A DNA stretch of 64,000 bases, from positions 124,001-188,000 of the forward strand of contig NW_006763150.1 in assembly GCF_000264905.1 (NCBI RefSeq). The letters run 5' to 3'. Of the stretch, positions 1 through 13,000 are shown in pieces (position 1 is the first letter of the stretch; each line of letters begins with the position of its first letter). Origin of the DNA: Stereum hirsutum FP-91666 SS1. Its lineage: Eukaryota > Basidiomycota > Agaricomycetes > Russulales > Stereaceae. Under the pieces are notes generated by a model, which ran no database searches, had not been told where the DNA came from, and was given only the letters and a program-made list of their open reading frames with translations. The translations under genes were made by a program, and so were the position numbers.

Positions 1-1440
1 ACCATTCCAAAGCGTCCAGAACACCCATCTTCGGTATTGGATCGTTATCGAAGACAAGCGCGTTGGGTTATGTTCCTGTGGGCTCCGAGTGAGCACGAGA
101 CGCGTGGCTGTTTCGAAGCAACGAGATCAAAAGAGCAGCCTGGAAACAAATCAAGTCAAAAGATTTGTGTTAGACAGTGAGGAAAGGAATTATGGGCCAG
201 GTGGGAACGTTGGGGAATCGGCAGTCAAGAGTTGCGACTGTATTTTCCCCCAGTTTATGTCTCTCTGGCTCGTTGAACGCAAGCACATAGACGAGGAGCT
301 ATTGAAGGAAGTCTATCGGTAATATCTGGAGCAGTAGGAACGATAGGCAAGCTTGTAGAAAGGCAGCAGCACTGAGTGCGGTGAAGAGGATAGAGCGAAA
401 AGTGGTCTGATTTCGTTCCCCTACCGCAACGCGTTGGGGAGGTGCCACTGTGGCGCCGCTCGCTGAACACGGTTTTTTTCTTTCTTCGCATGTATCTTCT
501 CTAATCGACCCTCCGACGTTTCAAACAACTCTGTCTCAAGCTGACGTTCATCCTCAGTATCATACTCTGTAATCGTCTTGGTGCGTGTCTCGAAGGCCCA
601 GGAAAATGGATACGCAACCTCGACGAAGTCTGCTGCGACCCATTTTCGGAGGGGGTCCTGTCATCCTCGTCGTCGGCTCATCAATCAACTTCAGGTTCGT
701 CAAGTCATTTCCTCGAGATGCTCCGAACGAGGACAGTATGGAGGTGGCGAAAAAGAGGATGGATGCGGTGGAGACGGAACGATTGAAGGTCCTAGAACCT
801 CTGGTGAGGCTGCCGTGGAAGAACGGTACTAGTGACCGAACCAGGAGAGGCGTTCGTCAACGACACGGGCAAATCGTAGCTCGAGCTCAGGGGTAGTTTT
901 ACCTAGGCGACGTTTCGTTGTCTATATGGCTGGCAGATTATCGCGTTCACCCCAACAGCCTGGAATCAATTGCGCAGAAGTCACAGTCGACATATCACCG
1001 AAGTTACAGAACGACTGGAGTACCAGGTATGTCCTCATCTTCGAAAGGCGAAAGGGTCATGGAGACCGGCGAAAACGATGGATGGACCAGGGGTGGTCCG
1101 GACGATAGCCAGCCGCCGGAAACAATACCTCACACACAAGTCCGATGTCTCCTCTGTGGGGCCCGGATGTACAGCGGAAGTCCTATCCCGTGCTTTTCTG
1201 TGTCTTGGTTTTGAGTCTGGAGCTAATCGACTTGGATAACTCGTCTCTGTTCTGAAAACGGCAGTTCCCTTGTCGCACGTCATCGCGTTCCCTAGGCCTA
1301 GGAACGATAGGGAACGATCCGGACGGAAGAAGTGGTTGGGGTTCGCCGATCCATCGATGAGCATCATACCCCACCCATGCCGCACGCATGATACTGGCCG
1401 GGGCACGTATGGTGTCGTCTCGCTAGAAAGATACCGAAAG
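1..1440. other. no supportable gene
   Basis: No coding structure can be defended here. A short plus-strand reading frame from an ATG at about 606 to 895 and a long minus-strand frame at 1035-1739 exist, but neither shows a recognisable domain and no neighbouring paralogue preserves them. The right end leads into the small spliced unit at 1461. Confidence 0.4.
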
Positions 1441-1460
1441 ATGGATGGATCAAACGTAAG

Positions 1461-1745
1461 ATGGATATAGTACAAAAGATTCAAAGAAGAAGAGACTCCG
1501 TCGGTAAGTCTTTCCCTGTATGCTTCGCCCTCCCTCATCAAGTTTGCACTGCAAGAGTATGGACCAAAGTACCGATGCATGAACGCGTATTGGAGGAAGA
1601 AGATGTGGAGACGGAAACCAGACGTGGTAGGTGCATGCCATTGAGCTATGAAGGTATGTCGAAAGACCCTGGCTGACAGTCCTCCTACTTCCAGCTCGTA
1701 CCGATATCCACCGTGCCGAACATGTCGATGAATAAACAAAAATAG
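1461..1745 (+). CDS. small basic protein, convergent companion of the family 1 gene
   Basis: Putative three-exon gene: 1461-1503, 1556-1626, 1680-1745, with GT-AG introns and matching phases, giving 59 aa. The peptide is strongly basic (QRRRD near the start, WRKKMWRRKPD in the middle) and has no domain I know. It ends about 200 bp from the stop of the minus-strand family 1 gene, so the two converge. The exon around 1590-1626 resembles sequence at the same relative place downstream of the family 1 genes at 5.9, 40.7, 52.8 and 58.9 kb, which is the main reason to believe it. It could equally be a non-coding spliced RNA, since the reading frame is not kept across all copies. Confidence 0.35.
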
Positions 1746-1949
1746 AACGCAATAACAGGTGAGTGAAAATCAAACCAAGAGCTATGAGAAAGAAAACCAA
1801 AAATGGGTGGTCGAATCACATCGCCCACTCCCGATACCCAACGCTCGCCCCTTCACACACCCTACTCGTCCTACCCCCGTCTCCTACATCTCCTCTACCT
1901 CCCTGTAGATTCTGCACTCCGTCCTAGGATTGACATGTTAGGAACACGT

Positions 1950-4098
1950 CTACCCTTCACGGGGACCGAGTGAGAATATATGGTCAGCTCCAGTTGACGG
2001 CCCTTCGCCGCCAGCTGCGCTTCCAGATGTCTCAATTTGTTCTTGTGGAAGGGTCACAGCTCCTGTCGATGTCCCGCTGAGGGACACCTTTGAACCGCTC
2101 CCCTTCGCATTGCCTCTCGAGGCCCTCGCCATCCTCGCCTTCTTCGGCGCCGGCGCCACGTCGCCCACGTCGTCGTCGTCGTCACGACCCCGTTTCTTCC
2201 CTTCCCCACTGCCCACAGGTGAGTCCACAGAGAGTTTCACGATCTCCTCGAACAGCGCAAGCTTCGGGACACGCTTCGCCTTCTCACCGTTCCACTCGTC
2301 CATGAGTAGCGGATCCTGCCAGGCTTTGACTCCCTTCTGGAGAGGGTTGTCGATCGTATGTCCCGACATGGTCCCCATGACCCAAATATCTCCACTTTTG
2401 TGCCGAGGTGCGCACCTCCCGCGGAAAGATATTTTCTCTCCGTCCTGCTGCTTCGCCTTCTTTTCTCCATCCTTCTGCTTCTCTTTCTTGTCTCCGTCCC
2501 GCCGCTTCTCTTTCTTCTTGCCGTCGTGCTGTTTGACTTTGCGTCGAGATCTAGTGGGCAGGGCGGGAGGAGCTGCGGGTGCAGCTGGGGACGACGATTT
2601 CGCGCTTCCACGGGTTCGCATGTTCGGCACATCATTGGGAAGCCCATGCGGAATGTTCGTACCATGCATGTTGCCAGCGCTCGATGCAGTATGGCCGTTC
2701 GATTCATCCGTGCTCGACACGGCAGGTGCTAATCCCGCCTCTTCGAACGAGTTGGGAGCGACCCCTGAGTTGCCGATCGATCCTGATATGTCGTTAATCC
2801 GGCTGGGGATGGGACTGTTCAAACCGGTGGGGTCGCTGGGGCTGATGGATCCGCTCTCCCCATCGACTGCGTCAGTTTGGACGCCAGCGAAGTCCTTGTT
2901 CGGAGGATACCCCAGCTGCTCGCGGGAGACGAATATCCCGGATGATTTCCTGCATCTAAAATCTTTCCTTTTGCCGAAGTCGTCCTCGTAGGCCTGGGCA
3001 TCCTTGAATCGCGGTCAGATCTTCGTGTCGCAGTATGAGACATAAGGATATAGACGCACCTGGCTTTGCGCCGAATGTTCCTGTTGCGCGAGATCTTGTG
3101 CAAATCGGTTTACCATTGTTGGCTCGTCGTAAGCACGATTCCCATCTCCCGACGCCATGCCAAAGAGAAAGGTTTCAGAATCATTCTGTACCTCCCCGCT
3201 ACCCACCAGAGCACGGACCAACTATATATCCTTATCAGTTATCGAGGAGATATTAACCATGAGCAATTATCGACAGACCTCTCGATGTACGAATCCTCCA
3301 CAATCCTCTTGATGTTCCATCGATGACGACGATGGACTTTGGCTACGCGCCATCGGAGGAGGCATAACTGAGTGTCGTTTTGGGGTGTATCCCGACTGTA
3401 CGACAGGGCACGTTGAGTGAGATGTCAGTAGATGAATACAGATCGCGGCGGAACAGATCGAGCTGGCTCACGTATGTATTGCGACGTTGTCTTGGAAGTG
3501 GGAGGTGTGAGGATGTGTCACAGGGCGTGTCGCGACTGTAGAGCTCGTCCTCGCTTTGAGCGCGAGGATTCGGAGGCAGGTACAAGGCTGGATAGGTATA
3601 GAGACCAGTCCCAGGAGCTGGATTGAAGAGGGAAGTGGAGTACGAGGGTAGCATACCGCTATTCGGACTCTGAGGACGATGAACAGGGTGCGCTCCCTCG
3701 CGGACATGTGGGCTCCGCGATACCGAGCGGCTTGGAAGAGCAAGATGAAGAGGTGTCATGGATTTCTGTCTTCGTTTCTCAATGTAGAGGTATCGCTCCA
3801 TTGAGTCCAAGTTTGGCGATAGGTGAGTTTGTGCACTCTCTGGGAAAGGGCCTCTGACACTGTTGTTGGACAATGCAGGGACGTCTGTGTCGTAGATCTG
3901 CAGGTCGCCGAATAGGTGGCCGGATACAGTGTGGTTGATCGATGTCATGTTTTGTTTCAGATTCGGAGAGCGTCTGTGGTTTTGCAGCAGATGCGATGGA
4001 GGGATGCAGTTGGATGCAGTTGGCGGAAGCCTGGAGGAAATGGCACAGCGACACTTGCACGGGGGACCGTGGGGACGTTCAACAAACTCTCGTGACAT
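1950..4098 (-). CDS. family 1 putative nuclear protein (copy A)
   Basis: Four exons, 4098-3472, 3395-3279, 3221-3060 and 3002-1950, all joined in phase 0, give 652 aa. I do not recognise the family. Visible: a Pro/Ser-rich N-terminal half; RRNTY just before the first intron; a lysine/glutamate-rich charged stretch of repeated K-D-G-E-K units near residues 430-470; a basic-acidic block KKRGRDDDDD near residue 590 followed by PKKAR, a likely nuclear localisation signal; and a C-terminus ending FSLGPREG. Other members continue after EG with HD/E-x-S, so copy A stops at a TAG inside the shared signature. The pseudogene at 27.8-29.8 kb is a close paralogue and supports every splice site. A small convergent unit lies just downstream. 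Nuclear role is inferred from composition only. Confidence 0.65.
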
Positions 4099-5400
4099 GC
4101 GTCATCCGTTTGGTTATCGATAAAACAATTATTTTCAACATTCCTCTGCACTATTCAGGCCTTATATTATTCACTCTATTCGTCTTGGGGATACTTATGC
4201 TGATCGTCGTATTGATCTCATTTTTCAGATTTTTGCGAGCGTACTCGTGGAAAAATGCAGTAGCTCTCTCCCCGTTTTCTCCAAGCTGTTTCGATAATGG
4301 GCACCAAGAACGCAACTCTCCGATGGGAGGTTCTGGCTGCTGAATTGAGTTGGTAAGCATTTCTTACTACACCACCTCATTTCATTCTTTCAACGCTGCA
4401 GCCTGTTCGATTCTTCGTGCGCTATTGTAGCTGAGCGGTGTCGTGGGGTGGTACATATGTGGTCGTATTGTGGGAATAGATAGCTTATCACCGGATTCGA
4501 GCTGTCGCGCTCTCTGTGTACAATTTCTACTGGTTTCTCTTCTCTCCGACGATGTCCCTCAGCCGTTCTACAACCACTGAGGCCGGCGTCGAAATGTTCA
4601 GATACCTTAAGCTTGCGACTGTATCTTCAACGACGGAGGCTCTCATTTCATCTACATATATTACCTGTCAGAACCCAGATACTCGTTATGTATATTCTGG
4701 CATAATGACACGTTCTTCGTCTTGCCCGTCTGAGAGAGATGTGGCGAAAGTAATCATTCTGTCAGGAAATTCGAATGCGCGAGATGCTCGAGTCTCAGGC
4801 CACTATGTTCTGCTTAAATGCTAAGATTTGTATACGCTCGTATTTATAACGCAAAAGTAAAGGCAATCGGGATTGTCGTACCATGAGTGAAACCGAAGAA
4901 GTTGAGAAGACCTGGCGGGCGGAGGGTTCGAACTTTCTAACGCCACAGTTATTCCGCCCTAACCCCAGATCAAGGTTAATGCGGTGATCCACGAAAAAAA
5001 ATATGGTTCAAACTTCAAGTCGTACGTACACTTCCAATGCACTCCGTCTTGTCCCTCCGTCCCGCCTTTGCGCCTGGTCAATGTCACCCCTAAATAGCCT
5101 CGAAATACAGCCTAGAGGACTCGAAAAAGATATGTCAATTGCTATGTAAAGTTGTACAGCCCGAAAAATTCTCCGGAAGGTGCGTGTGCCCATCGATGGC
5201 ACGCCTCGACCTGCCGCTCATTCATTCCTCATGCGTGATTCGTCGGCCGGAGCAGTGTATTTTTTCGTCAGGGAAACCCCAGAAGATTGATTGATTATAG
5301 ATAAGCACAGGAATATACAGGGACAGGAAAATTACAAAGAGGAGAAGAACATTCGGTGAGCTGTAACTAGTATATGTTTCCTTTCGACGACGTCGTCCTA
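4099..5400. other. intergenic, nothing supportable
   Basis: This is the upstream side of copy A and the downstream side of the next family 1 gene. Short frames such as 4516-4824 lack splice or homology support. A TTCGAAC box near 4930 recalls a tRNA T-loop, but no acceptor or D-arm can be folded around it. Confidence 0.4.
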
Positions 5401-5420
5401 CCAAGCATCGAATACGGTTC

Positions 5421-5740
5421 TTGCAGACGAGAACCTTCACTGCGAATAGTCAAATACGTGTACAAGTAATTGAAGGGCGGAGCGAAGATGTGCAGAGAAG
5501 GTACGTATATCCAGTCCTTGACCTAGAAGTTTCGTCGCTGATTGTTACACTGTGCAACGGAACGGAGAAGATAAAAAAAGTTGGCAGGATTACATGGAGA
5601 AGAAATCATGGAGACCAGACGTAGGGTGTGTGCATTGCCGTTTTCAAGCGAGCTCTGACCGATCATTGCTGAAAGGCAAGTCCAACTCGGATGAACGCAC
5701 GCCCATCAAGCCAGGTCACCGTGAATACATGGAATGAAAC
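5421..5740 (+). other. spliced companion unit of the family 1 gene at 5.9 kb
   Basis: Plus-strand exon-intron pattern converging on the 5920-8544 gene. A pyrimidine-rich acceptor ends just before the ACGAGAACC exon near 5427. A donor with sequence GTACGTATATCCAGTCC follows AGAGAAG at about 5500, closely matching the donor of the companion at 52.2 kb. A second exon (about 5568-5618) reads YMEKKSWRPDV in one frame, resembling YWRKKMWRRKPDV of the companion at 1.5 kb. I cannot fix a full reading frame, so it is reported as a transcription unit rather than a CDS. Confidence 0.3.
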
Positions 5741-5919
5741 CGAGAAAGACACCTGCCAACGTGAGTTGATTCTAATTCAATAAAGAGAAAAAAGAAGAAA
5801 CTGATCGTCCTCGAACACTAGTATACCCACACGTCCATGCTATACTCTTACTCTTCTGGTCGTCCAACTACGCAGAACATACCAATCTCTCATCCTCGTC
5901 GCCTCCAGGGGATTTCCAC

Positions 5920-8544
5920 CTAGCCGACTGATGGACCTGACTCGCCTTCGTAAGACTCATCATGCCCTTCGTACGGACCTGGTAAAAATATTCGGTGCAC
6001 CTGATTGAAGGCAGTCGCCTGATCAACGGGGCTACCGTATGTTCTATCTTGTCTAAGCGAAGGGTCTGAAGTTGCGCGGACGCTCCTATGGCTGTGATAG
6101 GGTGTCGCGGTTTTCGGACCCTTCGGGTTGTTCTTGGTGGTGGTGGGTATTCGTCTCTTCGACCTTGGAGTGGGGTCGTCAACGCTGTCGTCGTCGTCGG
6201 TGCTCCTCCCTCTCTTCTGACCTCTCTGCTTCCCGGAGGGTGCGCTCGCACTCCCCACCAACGCCTGCTCCTCCACCTTCTCGCTCTCCTCCTCGACATC
6301 CAACGATATCAGCTCCCCTCCTACCAATGCTTGGCCCAACCCAGACTCGACGTCATTGGGATATAGAGCGGGCCCCCGACCAATGCCTCTACGCTTTATC
6401 CCGTTAGGGTACGCGAACCAGTTCCAAGCCTTGTTAGTCTGCTTCGGCTTTCGTTCTGACTTCGGCTTCGGCTCTGACTTGGGCCGTCGCTTGCGCTTTG
6501 GCTGCGTCTCCGGACGGGAAGTAGCGGGCTGTGGTTTCTTGCGTTCACGTCTCTTCGCCTGGGGTTTCGGCGGAGAGGGAGACGTGACGGTTGGAAGGGA
6601 AATGACGAAGGGGGACGCAGAATGAGATGGGGAAGAGCTCCAGGGGGACTCGGTATGCGTATAGGAGTGGGTCGCCGATGCAGAGGAAGTGGAGCGCATG
6701 GAGTCGTTACCATCGCTTCGTGTAGGAGAGGCACCGCTCTGCGCTGTGTAGTCATCGTAGTAGATCGCTTGGACGCTGGCGTTGACTGCGCTCTGGGGAT
6801 CGTTCACAACGGCCTCGAGGTGTTGGACGGTATTGTATGTGGCGTGTTCGTGGGGGAAGGAACCTTCCAGAGGAGGGAGATAGTTGACGGGGCCGGTGTT
6901 GTTGTCTACGAAGAGTTGATTAGGTTGTGGCTGGTGGGGTGCGGCGTTGTAGGTGCCCTGCTGCGGGTAGACGGCGTATGCGTCCTGGTCCGTGAACCCC
7001 GTATGGAACTCAGTCGAGTTCGAGCCCGCGGGGGAGACCGAACCATTCTGCGTCTGGTACGAGGGGCTCCGGTCGCGCGTGGTATTTGCCAGGACGTATC
7101 GTCCAGCATCGTAGTCGGTTGCCGTCTCCGGGAAGTGGGTCTCATATGGGACCTGATGCATACATTGCGTCTGTCAGTATTTGTTTTCGAAATGGCGGAC
7201 AGAGAGCTATCGGACGAACCTCTACCTGCCCGAAGCTTTCGTCCACAATGATGTTGTTGAACACGTTGGCGGTGTTCGGTTGGTACGTGTCGAAAACGCC
7301 ATTCGTCTCGCCGGTGCTGGTGAATGTGGTCTGCCCCGCGTCGTCCGTATACGGAGAGACATCGAACCGCTGTAATTGCTCACGGTGAGTCAATGTTAAG
7401 GGGAAATAGCGATAGAATACGAACCTGCGTTGGCACAACTGGTGGCGGCGTCGCTTGAGCGCCGAGGGCCACGTTGGCTCTAGACATCTACAACCCCGCA
7501 GGAGGTTATGTTCGTCAGTGGGTATAGGTGCGTATCCTCGAATGTACTGACCTCGTTTCCCTCTTGCTGGTGTAAGTAAGGGTGTGGGTAATAGTATTGG
7601 GCCGAGTCCGCCACCCGGGGAGGATTGTTCCAACCGCCCGCCCTTTCCTTCCATCTGGCATATCCGTCTTGAACCCACTGGAAGAGAGTTCCTCGTCAGC
7701 TACCTACACACATAGGAGCGTCGAAGACTCAAATCACCTTGGGCACCACACTTCGAACGGCCGGGGCCGTGGACATGATCGTGTGAATCTCCTCCCATCT
7801 TGCCTTCAGAGCCAAATCCTGGATGAACTCAATGGATTGCTGCATAGAGGCGACAATGCTCAACGCAGAAGGCTGAGGGGAGACCGTTGTCGCGGCCGTG
7901 GGTAGGGTTGTGACGGGTGGCGCGGGCTCTGTACGGGGAGAAGGGGCGGTTGGGACTATACTAGGGCGTGGCGGAGACAAACGCGGCTGGTTGTAGGCGT
8001 CTTGGACATTGAGATCCTGCCGGAATGGAGGTAAGGCACCCTCAATTGTGTAAGGGTAAGCCCCATCGATGTTGTTGGGCAGGTTGACGACACTATTATT
8101 GTTGACCGCCCCGCCCTGGGTGGCGGGCTGAGGACTACGACGAAGGTCGTTCCTAGCATGTAGGACGGCGTCGAGGACGCGAGGCGCACTCGACCGGCCG
8201 TTATGGCCGTCGACATGGGGAACGGTGGTGGGAGGGCACCCTTGCGAGCCGGGGGCGATAGTTCGGGGGTCGAAGATGGGTGGCGCGCCTTGGCGACTGT
8301 CGTGTTAGAATGCGCCAATATTGACAATCATAAAGTCTGGAGTCTTACCATATGTTGGATACTCATATGCGCGGGGAGTCTTCCTTGCAAAGTTGGCCCT
8401 CGTATCATCGGGGAGCATCCGTGGACGCGACGCGAATTGTGGGAGAGACTGGTATTGTCCACGACCGTGGAGGCCAGGTGGCGCGTAAGAGGGCCACGCG
8501 GCTTGACGAATAATGCCGAGCGTGTTGTTAAGAACGGAGCTCAT
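5920..8544 (-). CDS. family 1 putative nuclear protein (copy G)
   Basis: Six exons: 8544-8349, 8288-7738, 7677-7552, 7487-7425, 7369-7226 (or from 7378) and 7152-5920, all phases consistent, about 770 aa. The start at 8544 has the context CTCACCATGAGC; an upstream in-frame ATG at 8664 is less likely. Features: a helical segment ending VVPK at the exon 2 border (PSALSIVASMQQSIEFIQDL, ARWEEIHTIM), equivalent to the segment before the MPP border in copies D and E; small central exons; a long Lys/Arg-Pro stretch with repeated KSEPKPKSERK; then QKRGRSTDDDD and PRSKRR, a probable nuclear signal; and the C-terminal signature IFLPGPYEGHDES. No enzyme domain is seen. Family membership rests on exon layout and the C-terminal blocks, not on overall identity. 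Confidence 0.65.
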
Positions 8545-11500
8545 GGTGAGGTCTTTTGTTGTGCTATGAGGCTGGGATGATGCTGAATGAGTTGGGTGTA
8601 GACAAAGAAAAGAGGGGGTAACAAACAAGGGAGAGGAGGGCCGTTTATAGAAGAGGAAATCCAACTCGCGGCCACTTCACGGTGCAGTGGCTTACGCTAT
8701 CAAGAAGCTTCGAATTCACCTGCCGGAGCCACAGCCTCGAGCGCAAGAAACACCGAAGAAGGTCAAAGCGCGTCCAAGCGCGTCCGCATCATGATATCCT
8801 CGTGTGGCGTGTGCAGACCTTCCTCCCGTTTTCCAGCATCCTCAGTCCTCGTTCCCTGGCGCCCGTGGCGAATATCGAATTCGCCTAACTAGCCTTCCAT
8901 TCCTCCCTTGATCCAGATATCGACCGTTCCCGGTCACTCCTCACTTTCCACTATGCCCTGACGCGTATGTAGCGTTCCGACCTGTCCCCGGTGGGGCTAC
9001 GGATAGCCTAGCATCATTCTTTCACAGTATTTGCCCCATTTACTCTGAACGCGATGTTGTCAACATTCCCAAAACCCAAAGCTCATGCTGTCTGGGCTCC
9101 ACGGCGGTGGCCCCCTGCAGTGATACGCACATACGGGAAAGCTGTGTCCCTCGTAGTCGAGGAGCTTCGAGGAGACTGTAAGGTGGCACCTTTGCTTTGT
9201 CCCCAATTTGGTCATGCAAGTACAGGAGCATCGCGTGTTTCTCGAGGCCCTGGCTTGCCGGCCTCGATTTTGATGCGTGCGACTGCCGGACGAACTGTGT
9301 GGTATGCAGCATGCGGCACGGTTCCTAATAGCCTCGAGGTTTACGATGTCGAGCTCGAGCTCGTATAGTCTGCCTCGAGGCGCACAGAGCGATGTTGGAG
9401 CGATGTCAACATTTCCTCAGCGCCTTTCCTCTGTACGAAGTTCGGACTTACTTCAAGGTTCTGACCTAGGTGCCGTAGATCCCCGATTATGGCAGTACGT
9501 AGTATGTACTGAGAGAAATGAACACCGTGTTCTAAGAATGTAGGTGGGTAGCGCTTTCGTGGAATATTGCGCAGATTAAGCCCTTAGACTATAGTATAGC
9601 CCGCTCGCCCATTGGACTTCATAACATTCGGGCTCGAGTTAACACGAATGCGAACAGATACGTTGGTAATGCTTCGAAAGTAGCCTATCAAGTTTTGATC
9701 AACTGTGCTTCTGCCGGAAGGGATACAGAGTCTGAGGCCACACACCTCCACGGGTGGCGTTCCCCAAACAGCTGGTTTTCGTTGGATATCGATGTTCCTG
9801 AAGAGAAGGTGAAAATTACTTACCTTGCTTACAAGGTCCTTCGCACCGCCGTAATTATGACGTCGGGCTCCCGTTTCAACAAGTACAAACAGCTTACGTA
9901 CATCTTTTGTCTCGTGCCCCTGTCCGTTTGGCCTCTCCTTGCTCAGAAACTAACCATCGAACGCGTGTTTTTCTTCTGTCCGACTCTCTTTATTATAAAC
10001 ACCTTTCCTGATGGTCAGCATACAACACTGTTGCTGGTTGATCTACCTCGTGCTGCTCTTGACGCCGCTATGTTCACTTTGCGTTTTGCAGGGCACCAAA
10101 TACTTCACTCGTACCACATCATCGCTCGCACTCCCTTGCCTCACCCCGTCGCGGCTACAACACTGGTCATCACATTGCCCACCACTGCTTTCTGCTCCTG
10201 TTCAACTCCTGCAACCGATCATCTTTGTCTGGAACTGGTGCTGCGTGTGCTTGCAGAAATAGGTCGTCGTCGAAGTCTCTCAGAAAACGAACTGTGGCCC
10301 TTCCTGTGCTCCTCGATAGTGCGAGTCGGAGCGACATAGAGATTGAACAACGATAGCCCGCATCTCGGAGGAGTTCGGATGTCCACTGTGACATAGAGAA
10401 TGGTTTGCCTCTGTGCTCAGTGGTCTGTGAAGGCGTACACAGCGGTCATCGGAAACTGTCGCCGCACCACCCTTCTCATGCGCCACCCTCCTCGTCTGTA
10501 TCTTACGATCGACCCGTGTACGTCCCTCGAACGTTCGTGACAGAGGCTCGATCGGCAGCATGTGCCGTTCTTGGTATGTACCGCTCGTGGTCTTCTTCAT
10601 ACCGCCATGACATTGATACTGGACATATCAAAGGAGTCTGTTTGTACGGGAAGGTAGGGATGATGGGTGTTCTCGTCCCTCCCGCTCCTCGAGGAGTCGC
10701 CGAGGAAGAGGCTCCTAAGGAAAGACGACGATCCATTCCCTCCTCTCAAGGCCGCACACGTAGCTTAGGTCGGTTTGGGATGTGCGTCGATGAGTTGTTT
10801 TTGGTTGTTGCTCAGGATATGGTTTGCCTCCGTTCGATGTCAATCAGACCGGTTGTTCTTTATCAGGAATTTCGAGTTGTCCAGCCGCGGAGAGTTTTCA
10901 TGGGTCCTTATATTAATGCTACATATATATATGTATTGTATTATGACGGTCTGCCTGTTCTTTTCCTGGTGTGTTTCTGGCATTTGAGGAGATGGAACAC
11001 ATTCGTTTGCTTGGGCCTCTTCATAAAACAAGACAGCGCGTTACCACACATGCACCAAGATGCCCGAGCGCCGCTCAAACGAAACATGGATTATGAACTG
11101 CCTGGTAAAAATAGAAATCGTGCCACCCTCCCCTCCAAGCGAGGTTGCTGCAGACGAAGTCTGCGCTCCCCCAGTGTTCCATCACGCTCTAGAATGAATG
11201 ATCATGAAGCTTGGTCCTGAGGTCGTTGATTATTTTGGGGTCGGAAAGGCCAGGAATTCTGATGGTCGATGTTCCCAGACTCCTTCAGCAGTGCAACCGT
11301 CATCGTCAAACCCGGCAGTAGGCACCTAACCCCAGTGCAAGGTTCAAATGAGCCCAGTTGGAGGCTTGCAGAGGCTTGCACAGCTTGACCTGAGCGCTGA
11401 GCTGTATGCGGATATCTGGAAAATTCGTTTTACCCAGAGGCTCTATGCCCTCCTTCTGGCGTCTCGAATCCTGGTGTCTACTCTTGAAAGCATCTATACC

Positions 11501-11819
11501 GGTGGTTTCCTCATTATTTGGACTTGGCCACTCCCATGATGTACTCAATTAAAAGGAAAGACTCGGAGGTGCGTATTTTCGTCGATACTACGACTCGATT
11601 CAATGCTGATAAGTCGCGTCTCTCGTTTTACTATTAATGACCAACACTTAGTGATGTAACTATCTTACGAAGCCTGATGAGGCAGAGCCATCGGCCAAAG
11701 AAATACGGACATGGGTGAAACACAAAGGAAGCCGGGGCGAATGCACATCAGATGAACGTGTGTTCGTCTCTTCCCTCTCCTCCTCTCGATCATACATCTT
11801 CGTCATGTAAATACGGGCG
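8545..11819. other. no supportable gene
   Basis: About 3.3 kb without a defensible gene. A 214-codon plus-strand frame (9695-10339) overlaps a second frame with a hydrophobic start at 10011, but neither has splice support, a recognisable domain or a paralogue here. Around 10915-10935 there is an AT-rich TATATATATG stretch with no gene placed sensibly after it. Confidence 0.35.
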
Positions 11820-13000
11820 CATAACGTGGGCTTGAGGATACGGGCGTATGAAAACGAGCAGCTACCGAGCGGTACGTGGATTCGGTCATCGTCGCAGGCG
11901 CGCCATCGCTCATGTTCATGCCATCAGATCACGGGAGCAAGGCAGCATGTAGGAGCGACAGTCAAGTTACCATCAATGGGAAGTTGTGCCAAAGATTTGC
12001 ATGCAACGACGATCCATGAAAACCTACCTACTCGCCGCCGTGGTAATGGACTGTTTTCCTCAAGACGAGCACGTGTCCACAAAGGGGTCGCCGAGAAACG
12101 CGAGAGAACGAATGACAATGGTTTTGCGGTGAGTGAAACCTTTCATTACGGACGTGAAAAAGAACATAAAAAGAACCTCCCCTATAGATACACTCATATC
12201 CTCCATTATATGCTCAGTCCTCCTTCGCCGCCACATCGACTATCCCGTTCCTCCCTACCCATCCTCCTCATCTATCTTCCCATCTCGTCCGCAAAGACTC
12301 GATTCGTCTCTATGAGACTAGTCACGTCTTTCGTGCGCACCAGAGGAGAATATCCGGTGCTCTATGCTTAGGACAATTGCCCATCAGATAGCGCATCCGG
12401 ATGTTTCTAAAGGTTGTGTTCAAAGGCCTGAGTTCTCATAGGCGTCGCAATCGATTGGTGGATCGTTACAGTGCTCGGTCCTTCTTGATTGCTGTTACCG
12501 ATGGCGTTCGGCGTCGAGGGCTGGGTTGCGTTCCTAAGGACACGGTGCAAAGAGGGCACGCCAACGAGCAGGCTGAGGATGTCGTTGTCAGCGACGCCAC
12601 CCACGCCAAATAACAAGCCCCGTTGGGTATATTACGTGGGGTCAATGCCACTTCCGTCGCGTACTCGTGTCGTATCTCTGCACTCATCATGGATCCCCAC
12701 AAGTCTTCCGGAGACCCATCGGAGACCTGCGTATGAAGACTCTGGCTAGTGCCGGCGAGCGCCTGAGACGTTCCGGAGTACCTGGAGAAATGGGCGTCGT
12801 AGGGGGGGCTCGCGTATTCCTGGACAATCAAAGTCAATTCTTCCGCCGTTATATGAACGAATCATATTGAACCTTACCCCTTGTCCGAATGCCGCATTAT
12901 ACAGCCGAGTAGCCGTAGGAAACTCATGGTAACCGGTCAAATTTATACGCAGTTGTTTCTCTTGATCTGTTCTTTCAGTCATATGAATTTTCGAGAACGT
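11820..13000 (-). other. possible degraded family 1 locus (J)
   Basis: Minus-strand frames at 12466-12837 and 12407-12616 encode Ser/Thr/Pro/Asn-rich peptide of the same flavour as family 1 and sit in the usual position. About 500 bp downstream, on the plus strand near 11845-11885, is sequence resembling the companion exon and donor (GCGTATG ... GTACGTGGATTC). I could not find a splice path that keeps one frame, so this may be a remnant or nothing at all. Confidence 0.2.

Noticed and set aside
1035..1739. 234-codon open frame on the minus strand
   Set aside because: It overlaps the exons and introns of the plus-strand companion unit, has no recognisable motif and an uneven residue mix rich in Arg, His and Ser typical of a shadow frame.
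2110..2991. 293-codon plus-strand frame over the last exon of copy A
   Set aside because: It mirrors the minus-strand coding exon (Lys/Glu repeat read backwards as Phe/Ser/Leu). The paralogue at 28.6-29.4 kb supports the minus-strand reading.
4915..4990. GGTTCGAAC box resembling a tRNA T-arm
   Set aside because: No acceptor stem, D-arm or anticodon arm can be folded around it on either strand.
9695..10339. 214-codon open frame on the plus strand with hydrophobic stretches
   Set aside because: No domain, no splice or promoter context, no paralogue; a second overlapping frame at 10011 with a signal-like start is equally unsupported.
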